This document shows, one piece after another, positions 35,615-48,010 of a stretch of DNA of 64,000 nucleotides (positions are counted from its first letter, which is position 1; each line of letters opens with the position of its first letter). Below the pieces are notes generated by a model that searched no databases, was not told where the DNA came from, and saw only the letters and a program-made list of their open reading frames with translations. Location of the stretch: the NCBI RefSeq assembly GCF_030272615.1, contig NC_081411.1, positions 185,426,449 through 185,490,448 on the forward strand, written 5' to 3'. A program made the position numbers and the translations under genes. Source of the stretch: Cryptomeria japonica. Lineage: Eukaryota > Streptophyta > Pinopsida > Cupressales > Cupressaceae.

Positions 35615-37943
35615 TTGATTTCCACCTGCCAAACAAATTTCACGAATACGATTCCTTATATAAAACTTATATTGTGAAAATTCTAATTAGTGAACTAATG
35701 TTCAGAACGTACGTATTGAGCTGAAAGCAGTAATACCTGAGCCGTGCTAGTGATAAGGAAGTTGATGTCCTTTGTGAGCAACAAAGCTTGAAGCAATTTT
35801 GTATTGGACTTCTCATTATCCTTAGCATTAACCTCAGAAAGTTCCTTCAAACGGAGGTACTGTGTTTCTAGGACATCCCCGATCATGGCCTTTAAACTGT
35901 CTTTTGTTATAATTGTCCAGTCTGAAAAGGATTTCAATTCTCCATTGCCCATGACTTCACTAGAGATCATAGCATGATCGAAAGACTGATCCATGCCCAA
36001 AAAGTTTTTCAAAGAACACTTGAGCTTCATAGTTATCACCACTACAAAAACGATACTTACCCACCAGTTCTGTTGCCAATGAACTGCAAAATTTGCCAAT
36101 ATAAATTACCTGCATGCTATTGGATGTTGCTTGGAGATCAGCTAGTATTCTTATCAGCGCTTGCCGGTCTTCCTCCTGATAATTCTTGTCAAATATAATA
36201 ACGACAGTATTCCCTACCTAGATATCAGATGGATAGAAAACTCCTCCACTGACGTCCATAAAATACCATTTGTTGTCGAAGAAATCTAAGGTTCCCCGCT
36301 CTATCTCTTTGTCAATCCGCGACTTCTGCAACATGACAAAGGTCAACATTCTTCCATAGTTAATCCTCATATGTTTCTAGAAACATTTTTTTACTGTTAT
36401 TAGTGGATGTATTGATATATGTTTCAAATTTCAATGGTCGCCTGATAAGTAGAAATAACTTGGAAGAACAGCGATAGAAGGGAAATCATATATGATTTAT
36501 AATGTCATGTAGCATTCGTTTTAACTATCTAAATTTGCAAAACCATGTTAAAAGTAGTTTTAAATGTGGTTTTTATGCTCGATCAATACCACCTATGTAC
36601 ATCTACCCTAATTAAAGAGGTCTTATATCAGTTCGAGCATGAAAAGTTAAGAATACAGTATAAGAGCAGAAGCAAGCACAAATGCATTACAAGTGAAACA
36701 TTACAGACAATAGGAGAAATACAGTTAAATTTTTTTTGACAAAAAGCTTACGTGGGATTCAGAAGAAGGTATAGAACGAGGCATGATACGAGGCCCTCCT
36801 GTTGAAGCTGTGAAGTGAAAAGTTTTGTCCTCACTCTTCATTTGATTCCATGTATTCTGCAGATTTGGGCTGTCATGAATGTCTATGAATGTCAGGCTCT
36901 GTATGTTACTAAGACTTCTTAAACAGTTTCCCTTCAGTACTTTACAGTTCGACATGATCAATTCTTTTAACGCTGGGAGCCGGCTCAGTCGAATAGATGC
37001 CTCATCCAATTTGTCATATGAACTCAGATTTAACTTTTCTAGATACTGGAGTTTGTGCATTTGCTTTGGCAGGCTTAGAAGGCTTCTATAACCATGAAAA
37101 TATTATCTGGCAGCGAGATCAGGCCGATGCAATCCATTAAAATGAGCTTTACCACATGAGTTTTGATGTGCCGGATGAATCCTTCTGATATTTCTGCTAT
37201 AGTGGAGCACCAACTCAAGGACACAGTCTTCTGCACCAAACGTTTTTGTCCGACATTTTTTGGAAGATCTTTTAGTCGCTTGCATGACTCAACATTAAGC
37301 TTCTCCAGAGATAATTCTTGGTACTCTTCAGGCAGATCCAACAAATGAGTGCACGATCTTAAATTCAACACCCGCAATGTTCAAAGTTCAGAAAAGCTCT
37401 TAGGAAGCTTTTCAATGCTTCTGCAATATGACAAATCAATTTCCTTCACGCAGGTTAGCAAATTCATACTATCGGGAAGATGTTTTAGCTTCCTGCAGAA
37501 GGACAAGTTGACTTTCTCCAGGTTGCTCATCCATCCAAAATTCGATGGCAACTCTGTCAATTCTTCACAGTGGCTGAGATCCAATATCTTCAAACATTTG
37601 AGATTTCCAAAACTTTTAGGCAAATTAGCAATTTGCTACACTTTCTTATAACTATTTTCTCCACAGCATGCAATTCGGCAGAGCTCAGTGATAGATTTTC
37701 CATATCATTGCCTCCTAGATTCAACTCTATAAGCTTACATTCTTTGGGAAGAAGATTACAGTTAATTTAAATCACTGTAATGTTCCAAATTTAATGCAGT
37801 TGACTTCACCATCCTGAGAGTTGTTGGAACTTGAAAGGAGAAGAATGGAGTTGATCCAAAATATGGATGAGAAAATAATTTATTTTGGTTTAAATAGTAT
37901 ATTCCAAGTTTTTGGTTTTAAACAGTATATTCGAAGTTGTTTA
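35615..37943 (-). pseudogene. NLR copy 2: start of exon 7, exon 6, exon 5 and part of intron 4
   Basis: Aligns with 8,182 to about 10,455 of the intact gene, introns included. Exon 6 equivalent (about 35,735-36,327) has an extra T near 36,003 that shifts frame and a TAG replacing Glu in PSDLEVG. Exon 5 equivalent (about 36,752-37,823) lacks about 37 bp of LRR sequence at 37,091-37,093, has TGA in SELSTLRVL (37,380-37,382) and a small insertion near 37,755. The LRR and exon 6 are still easily recognised. Homology runs about 120 bp into intron 4 and stops at 37,943, where a copia LTR starts. The NB-ARC half of this copy is not in the window. Confidence 0.88.
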
Positions 37944-38451
37944 TGTTGGAATGTGAAGTCCAAATTGGACTCTTAGCTAGTAGTGGTTGAGTCATCATGG
38001 CTATCTTAGCTAGCAATGGTTGCGTCATCATGGATTGTCCACTAGTGTGCCGCTAAGTGCTCGCCGTTAGGTGACACGCCGAAGGCGTCTTGCCGGGAGG
38101 AGCAAAATTCTTTGAGACTTACTATAAATAGAAAGTTTTGTTAATAAACTTTCTATAAATAGTAATTTCGACATGTGTTTTACATGTATTTGTGTGAGTC
38201 ATACTTACTATATTTAGTAAGTTGTCTTCAAGTATGACTCTGCAACTTAGTTGTTTTAGGTTGGTCGAAGTCATGTTTTGATTTCCAGTTTTGAGATTGT
38301 TGTAACTCTATAATTCCTGAGAATCAATACGAAAGATAAAATTTGCCCGTGGTTTTTTACTGGTATATTTTTACCAAGTTTTTCCACGTAAATCTATGTT
38401 ATATGCTATTGTTCTTCTTTGAAAAAATTTTGCACTTGTTATTTTCTCACA
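37944..38451 (+). repeat. 5' LTR of the truncated copia
   Basis: Starts TGTTGGAATGTGAAG and ends ttttctcaca. ctataaatag motifs at about 38,124-38,160 are candidate TATA boxes. No second LTR is present for comparison. Confidence 0.8.
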
Positions 38452-38507
38452 ATTGGTATCAAAGCATATGTTATTTGTGTAGAAGTTGTTTGTTTTAGAA
38501 GTGAGCA

Positions 38508-39568
38508 ATGGCTGGAAATAGTGTTACCAAATTTGAGGTACATAAGTTTGATGGTTCAAATTTCGCTCTATGGAAGCTTAAGATTCAAGCTTTGTTGGTG
38601 AAGGATGGATGTGACAGAGCTCTTAAAGGAGTATCATCAAAACCTGCAAATATGAGCATGAGAGATTGAAATACCATAGATAGCATGGATAGAGAAACAA
38701 TCCAATTATCTCTAGTAGATTCATTTTTGTTCAATGTTGCAGAGGAGAAATTTTCTCTTGACTTGTGGAATAAGCTTGCAAAGTTGTATGAGATGAAGTC
38801 ATTAGCAAACAAAATTCTTCTAAGGAGATAGTTGTATAATTTGAGGATGTGCGACAATTCATCTGTCATAGATCATCCAAATGATTTCAACACACTCACA
38901 AGCAAGTTGGCTTCAGTGGGTGTGAAAATCGATGAAGAAGATAAGGCAGTAATATTACTTTTCTCCTTGCTAGATAATTGGGATCAGTTGTTTATTGCTC
39001 TCAGTAATTCTGCACCTAGTGGGAAGTTGGTCTTTGAGGATGTGGTGGTTGCTTTAATCTCTGAAGATTCAAGGCAGAAGACATCTTAGGGATCTTCTTC
39101 TAATGAAGCCCTTGTTGCAACTGGCAGAACTCTAGAAAGAACAAATACTGAGTGTGGACGAACCAAGTCCAAATCAAAGGGGCGGAAAAGGGTGAAATGC
39201 TGGAACTATGGCAAGAATGGACATGTCAAGAAGGATTGCACACTGCTAAAGAAACCAAGGATAATCCTAGTACACCAACATCTGAGGCAACCACTATTGA
39301 AGTTCAGACACCATTGGAAGATGGAGAGGTATTAACTGCTAATTTGAGAAGTTCTTTACTTCATGTTTGGATTCTTGATTCTGGTGCTTCCTTTCATATG
39401 AGACCACACAAAGATTGGTTTTCTACTTATCAGTCTTATGATGGTGGTATGGTCTACATGGAAAATGACAACCCATGTGACGTTGTTGGTGAAGGAGAGG
39501 TAATAATCAAGATGTTTGATGGAGTAATTAGAACTATTAAGCATGTTAGGCATGTACCTAGTAGTTAG
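38508..39568 (+). pseudogene. copia gag and protease remnant
   Basis: The gag starts at ATG 38,508 (MAGNSVTKFEVHKFDGSNFA) and keeps the copia gag pattern (FDGSNF-LWK-KI-ALL ... LWNKLAKLYEMKS ... LRMCDNSSVIDHPNDFN). It has in-frame stops after SMRD, LLRR and SRQKTS. The zinc knuckle at about 39,197-39,238 has lost its second Cys (CWNYGKNGHVKKDC). A frame change then leads to the protease (WILDSGASFHM, active-site DSG intact) and IKHVRHVPSS, where it ends. Not functional. Confidence 0.85.
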
Positions 39569-39640
39569 TAGTTAGAACTATTAAGATGTTTGATGGAGTA
39601 GTTAGTTGTTAGAACTATTAAGCATGTTAGGCATGAAGGT

Positions 39641-41312
39641 GATAGTCACCCAGATGAATTTGGGTTTTTTTCCTAGTGGGTTGTGGAGTTTTCTTTAGAA
39701 ATGTTTTTTCCCCTAGGGTTTGCAATGGAATAGCCTTTCAAATTTTCTATTTATGGTTGGGTGTTTTACCTCTCAACCTAGTTGGGGGCTTTGTGTTTTT
39801 TTTTTGTTGATAGGGAAAACCTTTTGTCAACTATCATTTTTTTTGTGGGGGTTTAGGTGTTGCTTTGGGGTTTGTTGGCTCCCTATTATTCTAGTGTAGG
39901 GGCTATATTGTTGCTCCTTTTTTGGCTTCTGCCTTGACACATAGGTGTGTTGGACCTCTAAAGCCCCATCCTATTATGGAGATTCTCTTTTGGTTTTATT
40001 CGAGCCCTCTTCCTTTGGGGCTCAATGGCAAGGTCTACTGAGAGCTATCTATTATTGTTCCTATCCCCTTCTTGCCCTTCTTGTTTGATAGGTTGTATAG
40101 GGATGGAGCTCTCTCCCCTCTTTTGGTGACTCTATTTCTTACCCTTGATGTAGTTTTTTGCCTTCATCTATGGAATCTTGTAGAGTGTTTATTTGACAAT
40201 GGTTGCTAGTGGGTGGCACATGTTGTGTCCTTTTTTAGCAGTTTCTTGGTTATGCATTACCTTTCCCCATGGGGTTGTGTGGCCTATACAAGTGATGGTC
40301 AAGTTGCTTGCCTATTTTGGCCCCCATTGTGGTTTGTGATCCCTACTTTGGTTGTTGCAAGAGTTGCTTGGTTCCTACTAAGGCTTTATTATCTCCCTGG
40401 TGATGATCTATCACTTATGTTCTACTTGTTTGAAAAGGGTCCAAAGAATTTTTTTCAGTGCCCATATCCTGATGTTGATGGGTTCTAAGTGCTCTAAAGG
40501 TTCATCTCTTCTCAAAGGCCCTATGGAGGTAGTTCTTTTCTAGGTGTTTAGTTCTCTTGTTCTTCTTTGTTGTGTTTATGGGAACTTGTGGGCTCCTATG
40601 GATAAATGAGATGTTGTGGATGTTGACATCCTCTATGGAGTAGGTTATCTTGTTGTGTTGAGTGATACAACTAACTATGGACCTATTGAGGTTAACAAGA
40701 TGTCTTGTTAATAGGACTTTCTACTAAGAAAAGGTTCATGGATCTTAGTTTATGACGATAGGATAGGGTCCCATTTTCCTATCTTTTCATTTGTTATGGT
40801 AGATCAAAACATATAAAAAATTAACATTCTTTTCTAAGATAAAATACCTAATCAAGAGAGAGTGATTTGATGTACTATTACAAAAACAAGAGCATGATTG
40901 GTGTATTTATGAGGCCTTTGGAAAAAATATAATTTTTAATATGTAACAAAATAAAATCTTTGAAAGATAATTTAGTTCTTAATGAAGAGGAAGAGATAAA
41001 CAAATTAAATAACTCTTGGTAGCTAGCTAGAATATTAACAAGAATCTTAGAGGTTTCTTAGTTAAAAGATTAGATATTTGTAATGGTGAAAATTAGGGTT
41101 TCCTCCACAAGAAGGGAGAAGACCACTAATTTTCCTTGGATACCAATTACATTAAATAAGGGAGAACCCAATAGATCTAGCATCAAATTAGCAACGATAG
41201 GGCTAAGAATTCTTATTGGATTCATTGGATTTGAATTGATTGCCCTCTTTTAAGTTGAATTGTTGAAATGATGAAACTAGGCTAAATGTGTTGAAATTGA
41301 AATGATTATGTA
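39641..41312. other. No gene seen
   Basis: T-rich sequence (39,650-40,500) followed by AT-rich DNA. The plus-strand frame at 40,213-40,488 has no recognisable domain and is probably chance. The end borders the TSD of the next element. Confidence 0.5.
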
Positions 41313-41317
41313 TGAAC

Positions 41318-42154
41318 TGTTAGGATTCCCATAGATACTGAGAGGGGGGGGTGAATCAGTATTTAACCAGTGTACAAAATTTATTAACTTAAAACATGCA
41401 GAACATATTATAACATTGTACCAGTATGCAAGAAATAATGAAATAAATAGAATTAAGAACATCCACATGAAAAGCACACCATAACACAAGGATTTAACGA
41501 GGAAACCCGGTGTGGGAAAAACCTCAGTGGGATTTGTGACCCACAATATCCACTTATTTGCCAATAAGAGAATATTACTTACAAGAGGGGCCTGCACATG
41601 CAGGAAGGCCAACTGCCTAGAGCTCACTGCTCAATGGGAAGTCTCACTGACTTACAATGTGGATTGTACAAATCCAATATCTTGTACTGCTTTACAATAG
41701 CATCTATAATGCCTGATCTAGTACTGGTTGCTGCTTTGATTCTTACATAAACCCTTAACCTATATTTCGTATAATAGGTCTGCCTTAATATTTCGCATAC
41801 ATCACTTTCTTCACTTCTTTACTTCATTACAAAATGTCTACAATGATCTCTTTTATATATATGAGTCATTTTACAACATGCCAAGTCGACTTACCAAGTT
41901 TTACTATAATAAACAAAATATAATATAACAAAATCCTATCGGCCTCTATGCCGATATACTTCCTTTCTCTGTGTCGGTGCTGGTGTCTTGAGTGCTAGTG
42001 TAGAGTGTGATCTACTGAAGCCAGTGCACTAACTTGCCGGTGTAATGCCTTGCCAGTATAATGCCTTGCCGGTGACATAGGATTACAAGGTTGCCATCAA
42101 TGACAAAACCTTCAATCACATATAATGTCTCATTGGAGTGTTCATATGCCAACA
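41318..42154 (-). repeat. 3' LTR of the pol-less element
   Basis: 837 bp. It differs from the other LTR by scattered substitutions and an extra segment near 41,770-41,790 (cgtataataggtctgcc). Confidence 0.92.
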
Positions 42155-42354
42155 ATCTCCCCCTTTGGCATTGATGGCAACACTCATTAGAAATTTCAAA
42201 AGTTTATCCAAAAATGTGAAGTCCAAAAATGTTACCAAAAATGTGTGTGCTCCCCCTGAGCATATGATTCCTGTTATGTTGAATTTTCTTATCCCACTAC
42301 TCCCCTTTGGCATCAATGACAAAGGTTGTCAAGATGTCAGTAGAGTTTTTAGTT

Positions 42355-45300
42355 TCAACCTTGTAACTTGGTAGTTACAATTTGAAATAGATCTGCCAAA
42401 ATCAAGTTTATACTCTCCATAAACTTTTTACTATCTCTTATTGTTGTCTCTGTTCTCTGAACTGTACCAATGAGATGCTGCAAATGCTCTACCGGTATTT
42501 TCTGTCCCTGTATTAGTGCCTCAGATACTTCCTTCCACAATGATGCTAGATAGTCCAACCTTGGACTTAGTTTTAATCTCAGATGCTTTGCCTTATTCAC
42601 TATTCTCTCTTTTTCACTTTCCAATTTAAGTAATTCTTCCTCAAAATTTGTTATCTTCTATTCAAAAATCATAATGTATCAGGTGAGTTAAGAAAATTAT
42701 CTGCAAGTTTGTTGATTTCATCCTGTACCTTGGTCATCTTCTTATCAATATCTATAGTCAAAAAGTTTGTCTTACAGGTGTCTTTGTACAGAGTTTTGTA
42801 TTCTTTCAATAAATTACATAGTTCCGACAGAAGTGTGTCAAAATCTCTAGTACATTTCTTTATCTGCTCATCAAAGAATCTTTGCTTTTCAATTTCTACT
42901 TTGTCCTTCAATGTCTCTTCCTTTATTTTCTCAATGTTTTTTGTGATATATTTACACAAGGTATCAAGTTGTTCTAAAGAATCTTTATTGTCTATATTAT
43001 AGTTAAGAGCAATTACCTTCAAAATTGGTATTGTGTCATCTATTGCCTTATAAGCTTGTGAGCTGCAGTCTATTATCTTTTTAATTGAATCCAATAGTAC
43101 CTCAATCACATTAGTTGATTTGTATCCTGATGATGAACCTGCATTTTGAATACTACCGGTGGAAGTAACCAATCTTGTATTGACCTCTTGTAGGTCTATT
43201 TGTGTTTGCATTTCCCTAAGCAATGGTTTTTCTACTTCTCCAGTTGTCGGTGGCACTATTTCCTTATGAACCTGTTCCTGTTCCTGTTGATGTTCTTGTT
43301 TAGGAGCCTTTTTCTCTATTTGTTTCTCTATTTGTTACATTGTCTCAGTTTGAGTTTGAGTTTCTACCTTTTTCTCTTTGTCATCTGTCAGTTTCTCCTG
43401 TGTGTTATCAGTTTGCTCAGCTACCAGAGGCTACCTAGCCATTTCAGTCTTATCAGTTGTATCTTTGTCTACCACAATGTTGATCTTTTGAGTATCAACA
43501 TCCACAGTATATAAGACTTCAGGATTAGGATTGACATCCTCTACATCCATACTTTCAATTGTCGGTTGATCTTTTGTAGTTGTAGTTTTTACCGGTGGAG
43601 TAATAAAAGGAGGTGGGGGTAAGTTGTCTTTAACCTTGATACTGGGTGGTCCACCAACTTTACCTTTACCCTTGTCCCTTTCTTTTTGATATACCTTTAT
43701 AGGTTTGTGACTCATGTATTCATCTTGTTTTTCTTTTTCCACTAGGAAAATGTCCCATGCATTTTCTGTATCCTCAGTCACCTCATTAACTCTTCCAACC
43801 ATTAAAGCAATGTGTCGGTGTGTAGTAGAAAATACTAACCGGTTGGCTTGAGCAATTAAGTTATCAATTTCTTTGGGGGAATTCACTAGATATACAACAA
43901 GTAGCTTTTCTATCTTTATTTTCCTGTCAAGTTCTACTACTGCTTGTCTTCTTGCTTCCAGTCTCTTAAATAGTTCATCTGGTACTTCATCTACTACTTC
44001 CATCAAAAATTTCTTATACATATCCATATACAATATAACACTATTTTCAACTTGTTCTTTTTCATCAACTGTCAGAGTGTCATATAGTTTCTCTATATTT
44101 TTCAGTTTCCCTTCCTCTGTAATTTCATTCAATAGTATGTCAAGAGGGACCAAGTCCTTATTTGTCCTCTTCTTCTTCTTGGGTGTTAGTTTCTTCTTCT
44201 TTGGTGTAGCCTTTCTTACCAGAGATCTCACTGCTTGTTGTTTTTGTCTTGTCCTCCTAGGAGAGGGTGTGGTTTCTAGTGAGGGATCGCTTTTTCTTAC
44301 AACTCTCTTGAAAGTTGCAGGCATGCCATTCTCTAAAGATGTACCTACCGATGATAGGTGAGTTTCAAGTTGTGGAGCTGCTAACTCATCCTCTGTTATA
44401 CCAGTTTGTTCCATTACTCTGTCCTCGATCTCCTTTTCTTGCCTAGAACCTTTCCTTACAACTTCCTTGACTTTTTTCACTCTTTTCTTAGATTGTATTT
44501 GGCTTTCAATAGTTTCTGCACTACCATATATTTCTTCCTTAGGTTCTTTAGGGGCTTCTAGAAGTGCTTTAGCATAAGTTTCAATTATATGATCATCTGT
44601 TTCATAGCCCATCTTTGCTACCCAAACTGTTCTAGGGATGACTGCTTCCATCCAGATCTCATCCTTCTTGATTACAAAGCATATTTCATCCTTATATTTG
44701 TCAACAATCTTTTGTGATAACCTGGTTCTTTACTTCATTTTGGCCTTTAGTGCTTGAAAGAAATCATGGATATTGTTTTCTTTGTCTTCTCCCATATTAT
44801 TGAATAGTTCTATTAGCTATTTACCTACAGGTATATCATATCCAAGTTCTTCGTAGCCTATACCGGGAACCTGTTTGGTTATATGTAGCATCAGACATAC
44901 TAACAGATTTCCAAATTTAAAAGTTCCTTTCTTGTCCTTTTTAATCTTGCCTAAGTTGTCAATTAATTCATCCTTCAACCACTCACATACATCAATCTTT
45001 GCATTATCTGTGACCATATCATAAGCACTCTTAATGCATAAACTTGAAACTGAATTGAGTCTATTTGAATGAGTAGCTTTATATCCTAATATCATGCTGA
45101 TAAATCTCACATTAATATCTGTTACATCATTGACTCTTAAGGACCTTTTGTCAGATGTTGCACCAGTTAGGTTTATAACTAGGTCATTGGAAACCTTCTT
45201 AGTTTTGTCTAGCCTTTTACCAGTGGTTGGTAACCCTGTGACAGCTTTCACAACTTTCTTAGTGATTTTGTGAATTGCATCTAGCCAGAAAAATTCACCA

Positions 45301-45657
45301 TGTACCCTGCTTAAGACTATCCTAATCACATCCTTGGGGAATTCAAGAATGCTAAGGATCTCTGTAAATCCTAGGGTTTCAATGATCTTATGTTCATCTT
45401 TTACATTGTCGGATTCATCACATACGACAGTTTTAAACATGGTTTTAATCTCTTCATCTCCTAGTTCCTCAATGTTACAATCAATGTAAATTCTGGGGTC
45501 TTCAGCATAAACAACTCCCTTAGGAATTTGAGAAAAAGAACCTAAGGTATCATCTTTCTTTGCTACCTCAGGAACTAATTGAAATATGGGCCTAAGTCAT
45601 TTTATAACTTCTCCAATAGTAGGGTTTGCTATATATTCAATTGCAGAGGTGGATGCC
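42355..45657 (-). pseudogene. Long additional ORF of unknown function in the pol-less retrotransposon
   Basis: From MASTSAIEYIANPTIGEVIK at 45,657 the same frame continues to 42,355, about 1,100 codons, cut by several stops (TGA 45,597, TAG 44,817, TAA about 44,733, TAG 43,431, TAA about 43,336, and more near 42,660). The first third (GFTEILSILEFPKDVIRIVL, YKATHSNRLNSVSSLCIKSA, FKFGNLLVCLMLHITKQV) resembles the plant retrotransposon-associated proteins often annotated as putative plant transposon protein. The middle is Lys/Arg-rich (TPKKKKLTPKKKKRTNKDLV), a possible nuclear signal. The rest is charged, Pro-rich and probably coiled-coil. It lies in the pol position and on the same strand as gag. 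No enzymatic motif is seen. Confidence 0.7.
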
Positions 45658-45989
45658 ATGATAAAATACCTTTTACTGCCTTTAGGATGGATGATTGCTT
45701 GAAGTGTTCTTGCCTTTTGCTCGAAATGCCTTAGCTCAGAATCTTCGTGCTCTTCATAGGTTTGAAATCTCAGTGAAATGAAATGGAGCCAAAACCTCAA
45801 ATTTATAGTGTCTTTTCATCATCTACCACATTAAATGTATGCCAGTTAAGTATTCACTTAACATTGTCTGCCGGTAATAAGTAATTTTCAACTTCTTATC
45901 TCTAACCGAGGGAATGATAGCACATGTGGTCATTAGATTGCCAAACCCTCAAGGAAACTTTCTTCAATTAGATGAAGAACTTCCTGCTG

Positions 45990-47123
45990 GTGGAGCACGA
46001 CTCTGCCCTGTCGGTGAAGCATCACTCTATCCTGCTGGTGAAGCATTGATTGGTTCTACCGGTGGAGGAGTATTCCCAATATTTAGATCAGCTTTTCTAA
46101 TCCATTGTTTTGAGAATTCTTGCTTAACCTCTTCAGCTTTTTCTTTACCTTTCAAGCTAGAACTTTTGTTTTCTACCGGTGATCCTTTACTTCTACAGAA
46201 TTTAGCAATATGCCTAATCTTGTTACATGCATAACAAGTTACATTATTCTTCTGAATAGCTTTCCCATAACCTATGCTAGTTTGTGTTCTGCATTAATTA
46301 GATAAATGTCCAAGTCTTCCACAAACATAACATCTCACATTCATTTTGCAATTTTTAGAGTTGTGACCAACTTTGTTGCATTTTGAACATTGACCAATGG
46401 GTGTGTTGATATTCTGATAATTTCTAGATCTACATTCATTTTCTCTATGACCATACTTATTACAGTTAAAGCATTTTCCATTGAATTTATAAGCATTAGG
46501 TTGTCTTATTGGTTTTCTGTGATCATGAGTATTTGCAGTACCGGAGCTTTCACCAACTTCAAAGCCAATTCTAGAAGTGTCACCTTTAGGTTTTTGATTC
46601 TTCAACAAGGTGCCAAGTTCCTCTGAGCTTTTCTTGAATTTTTCCTTATGTTGATTTGTAGTTTCTAGTTCTCTTTCTAAGACCTCTTTCTGTCTCATCA
46701 GTTCATTGGAGTCATTTTGAGTGTGCATCAGATCTGTCTTCAACATGTCATTTTCATAGCTAAGTCTTGTGTTCTCATTTGCTGCATCACTTAGTCTTCT
46801 GGTCAATTCTTCTTCATTCTTCTTCCTATCCTCAATCTCTTTACAAAATCTCATAGTCATATCCTGCATCTCATTCTTTGTTGTCATGTTCTCTTGTTTC
46901 AGCTTGCTTATCTGATCATTAAGTGATTCATTTTCATCATTCTCATTTTGCATCTTTTCACAAAGTTATCTTCTCTTATTTCTTGCAACAATAAGATTTT
47001 TTTGAAGTGCCTGAATGATATCCTGAGCTACCCTTAAATCATCTTCTAGTTTGATATTTTTCAATTTTTCTGTATCATAGTCTGAAAAGAGCTCCTTCAA
47101 GTTGCTTCATTAGATTTTCCATC
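45990..47123 (-). pseudogene. Gag-like protein with coiled coil and four CCHC zinc knuckles
   Basis: The frame begins near 47,123 (MENLMKQLEGALF), has early stops and frame changes, then is open from 46,953 to 46,294. Its first half is a long charged coiled coil (KLKQENMTTKNEMQ ... LERELETTNQHKEKFKKS). Zinc knuckles follow: CFNCNKYGHRENEC, CSKCNKVGHNSKNC, CYVCGRLGHLSN with its last Cys just past a TAA (46,294-46,296), and CYACNKIRHIAKFC near 46,200-46,241. CCHC knuckles bind nucleic acid and package element RNA. Four in a row is more than the single knuckle usual in copia gag. The coiled coil may serve assembly. A stop at about 45,998 ends the frame. Confidence 0.75.
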
Positions 47124-47193
47124 TTTATCGGTGTCAAGATCTTCCTCAAGCTATTAGGCTTCTAAAAATAGAGGATCAAGCTTTGATACCAAT

Positions 47194-48010
47194 TGTTAGG
47201 ATTCCCACAGATACTGAGAGGGGGGGGTGAATCAGAATCTAACCGGTGTACAGAATTTCTTAACTTAAAACATGCAGAACATATTATAACAGTGTACTGG
47301 TATGCAAGAAAGAATGCAATAAATAGAATTAAGAACATCCACATGAAAAGCACACCATAACACAAAGATTTAACGAGGAAACCTAGTGTGGGAAAAACCT
47401 CAATGGGATTTGTGACCCACAATATCCACTTACTGGCCAATAAGAGAATATTACTTACAAGAGGGGCCTACACATGCAGGAAGGCCAACTGCCTAGAGCT
47501 CACTGCTCAATGGAAAGCCTCACTGACTTACAATGTGGATTGTACAATTCCAATATCTTATACTGCTTTACAATAGCATCTATAATGCCTAATTCAGTAC
47601 CGGTTACTACTCTACTTCTTACATAAACCCTTAACTTATATTTTGCATACATCACTTTCTTCACTTCCTTACTTCATTACAAAATATCTACAATGATCTC
47701 TTTTATATATAAGAGTCATTTTACAACATGCCAAGTCATCTTACCAAGTTTTACAATAATAAACAAAATATAATATAACAAAATCCTATCGGCCTCTATG
47801 CCGGTATACTTCCTTTCTCTATGCCGGTGCCGGTGCCGGTGTCCTAAGTGCTAGCGTAGAGTGTGATCTGCTGATGCTAGTGCACTAACTTGCCGATGTA
47901 ATGCCTTGCTTGTATATTGCCTTGTCGGTGCCATAGGATTGCAAGGTTGCCATCAATGACAAAACCTTCAATCACATACAATGTCTCATTGGAGTGTGCA
48001 TATGCCAACA
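47194..48010 (-). repeat. 5' LTR of the pol-less element
   Basis: 817 bp, including a short ccggtg repeat at about 47,822-47,840 that is shorter in the other LTR. Confidence 0.92.

Larger units (their letters stand above)
37944..39640 (+). mobile_element. Truncated Ty1/copia retrotransposon (5' LTR, gag, protease)
   Basis: A single LTR (37,944-38,451, TG...CA) is followed directly by a tRNA-Met primer-binding site (attggtatcaaagca) and gag-protease sequence. Coding homology breaks off after the protease at about 39,568 in a local duplication of gtttgatggagta-ttag and attaagcatgttaggcatg. No integrase, reverse transcriptase or 3' LTR follows. It entered intron 4 of NLR copy 2. Its right border is not resolved, because the NLR sequence does not resume. 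Confidence 0.85.
41318..48010 (-). mobile_element. Complete LTR retrotransposon without pol, 6.7 kb
   Basis: LTRs at 41,318-42,154 and 47,194-48,010 start TGTTAGG and end CCAACA on the plus strand. They are flanked by a perfect 5-bp duplication TGAAC (41,313-41,317 and 48,011-48,015). On the minus strand the 5' LTR is followed by a primer-binding site complementary to tRNA-Met (attggtatcaaagc, about 47,180-47,193). The 3' LTR is preceded by the tract ccaaagggggaga (42,155-42,167). The inside encodes a gag-like zinc-knuckle protein and one long extra frame. No protease, integrase, reverse transcriptase or RNase H is visible, so it depended on a helper. PBS and PPT suggest a copia-type helper. 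Confidence 0.92.

Noticed and set aside
40213-40488. Plus-strand frame of 91 codons with hydrophobic segments
   Set aside because: No start context, domain or neighbouring exon supports it. T-rich, G-rich DNA easily gives such frames.
43200-44361. Plus-strand hydrophobic Leu/Ser/Phe-rich frames
   Set aside because: They are antisense to the charged extra ORF of the retrotransposon, and their composition is the expected mirror image.
47180-47193. tRNA-like sequence at LTR borders (ggtatcaaagc)
   Set aside because: This is a primer-binding site complementary to tRNA-Met, not a tRNA gene. No cloverleaf is present.
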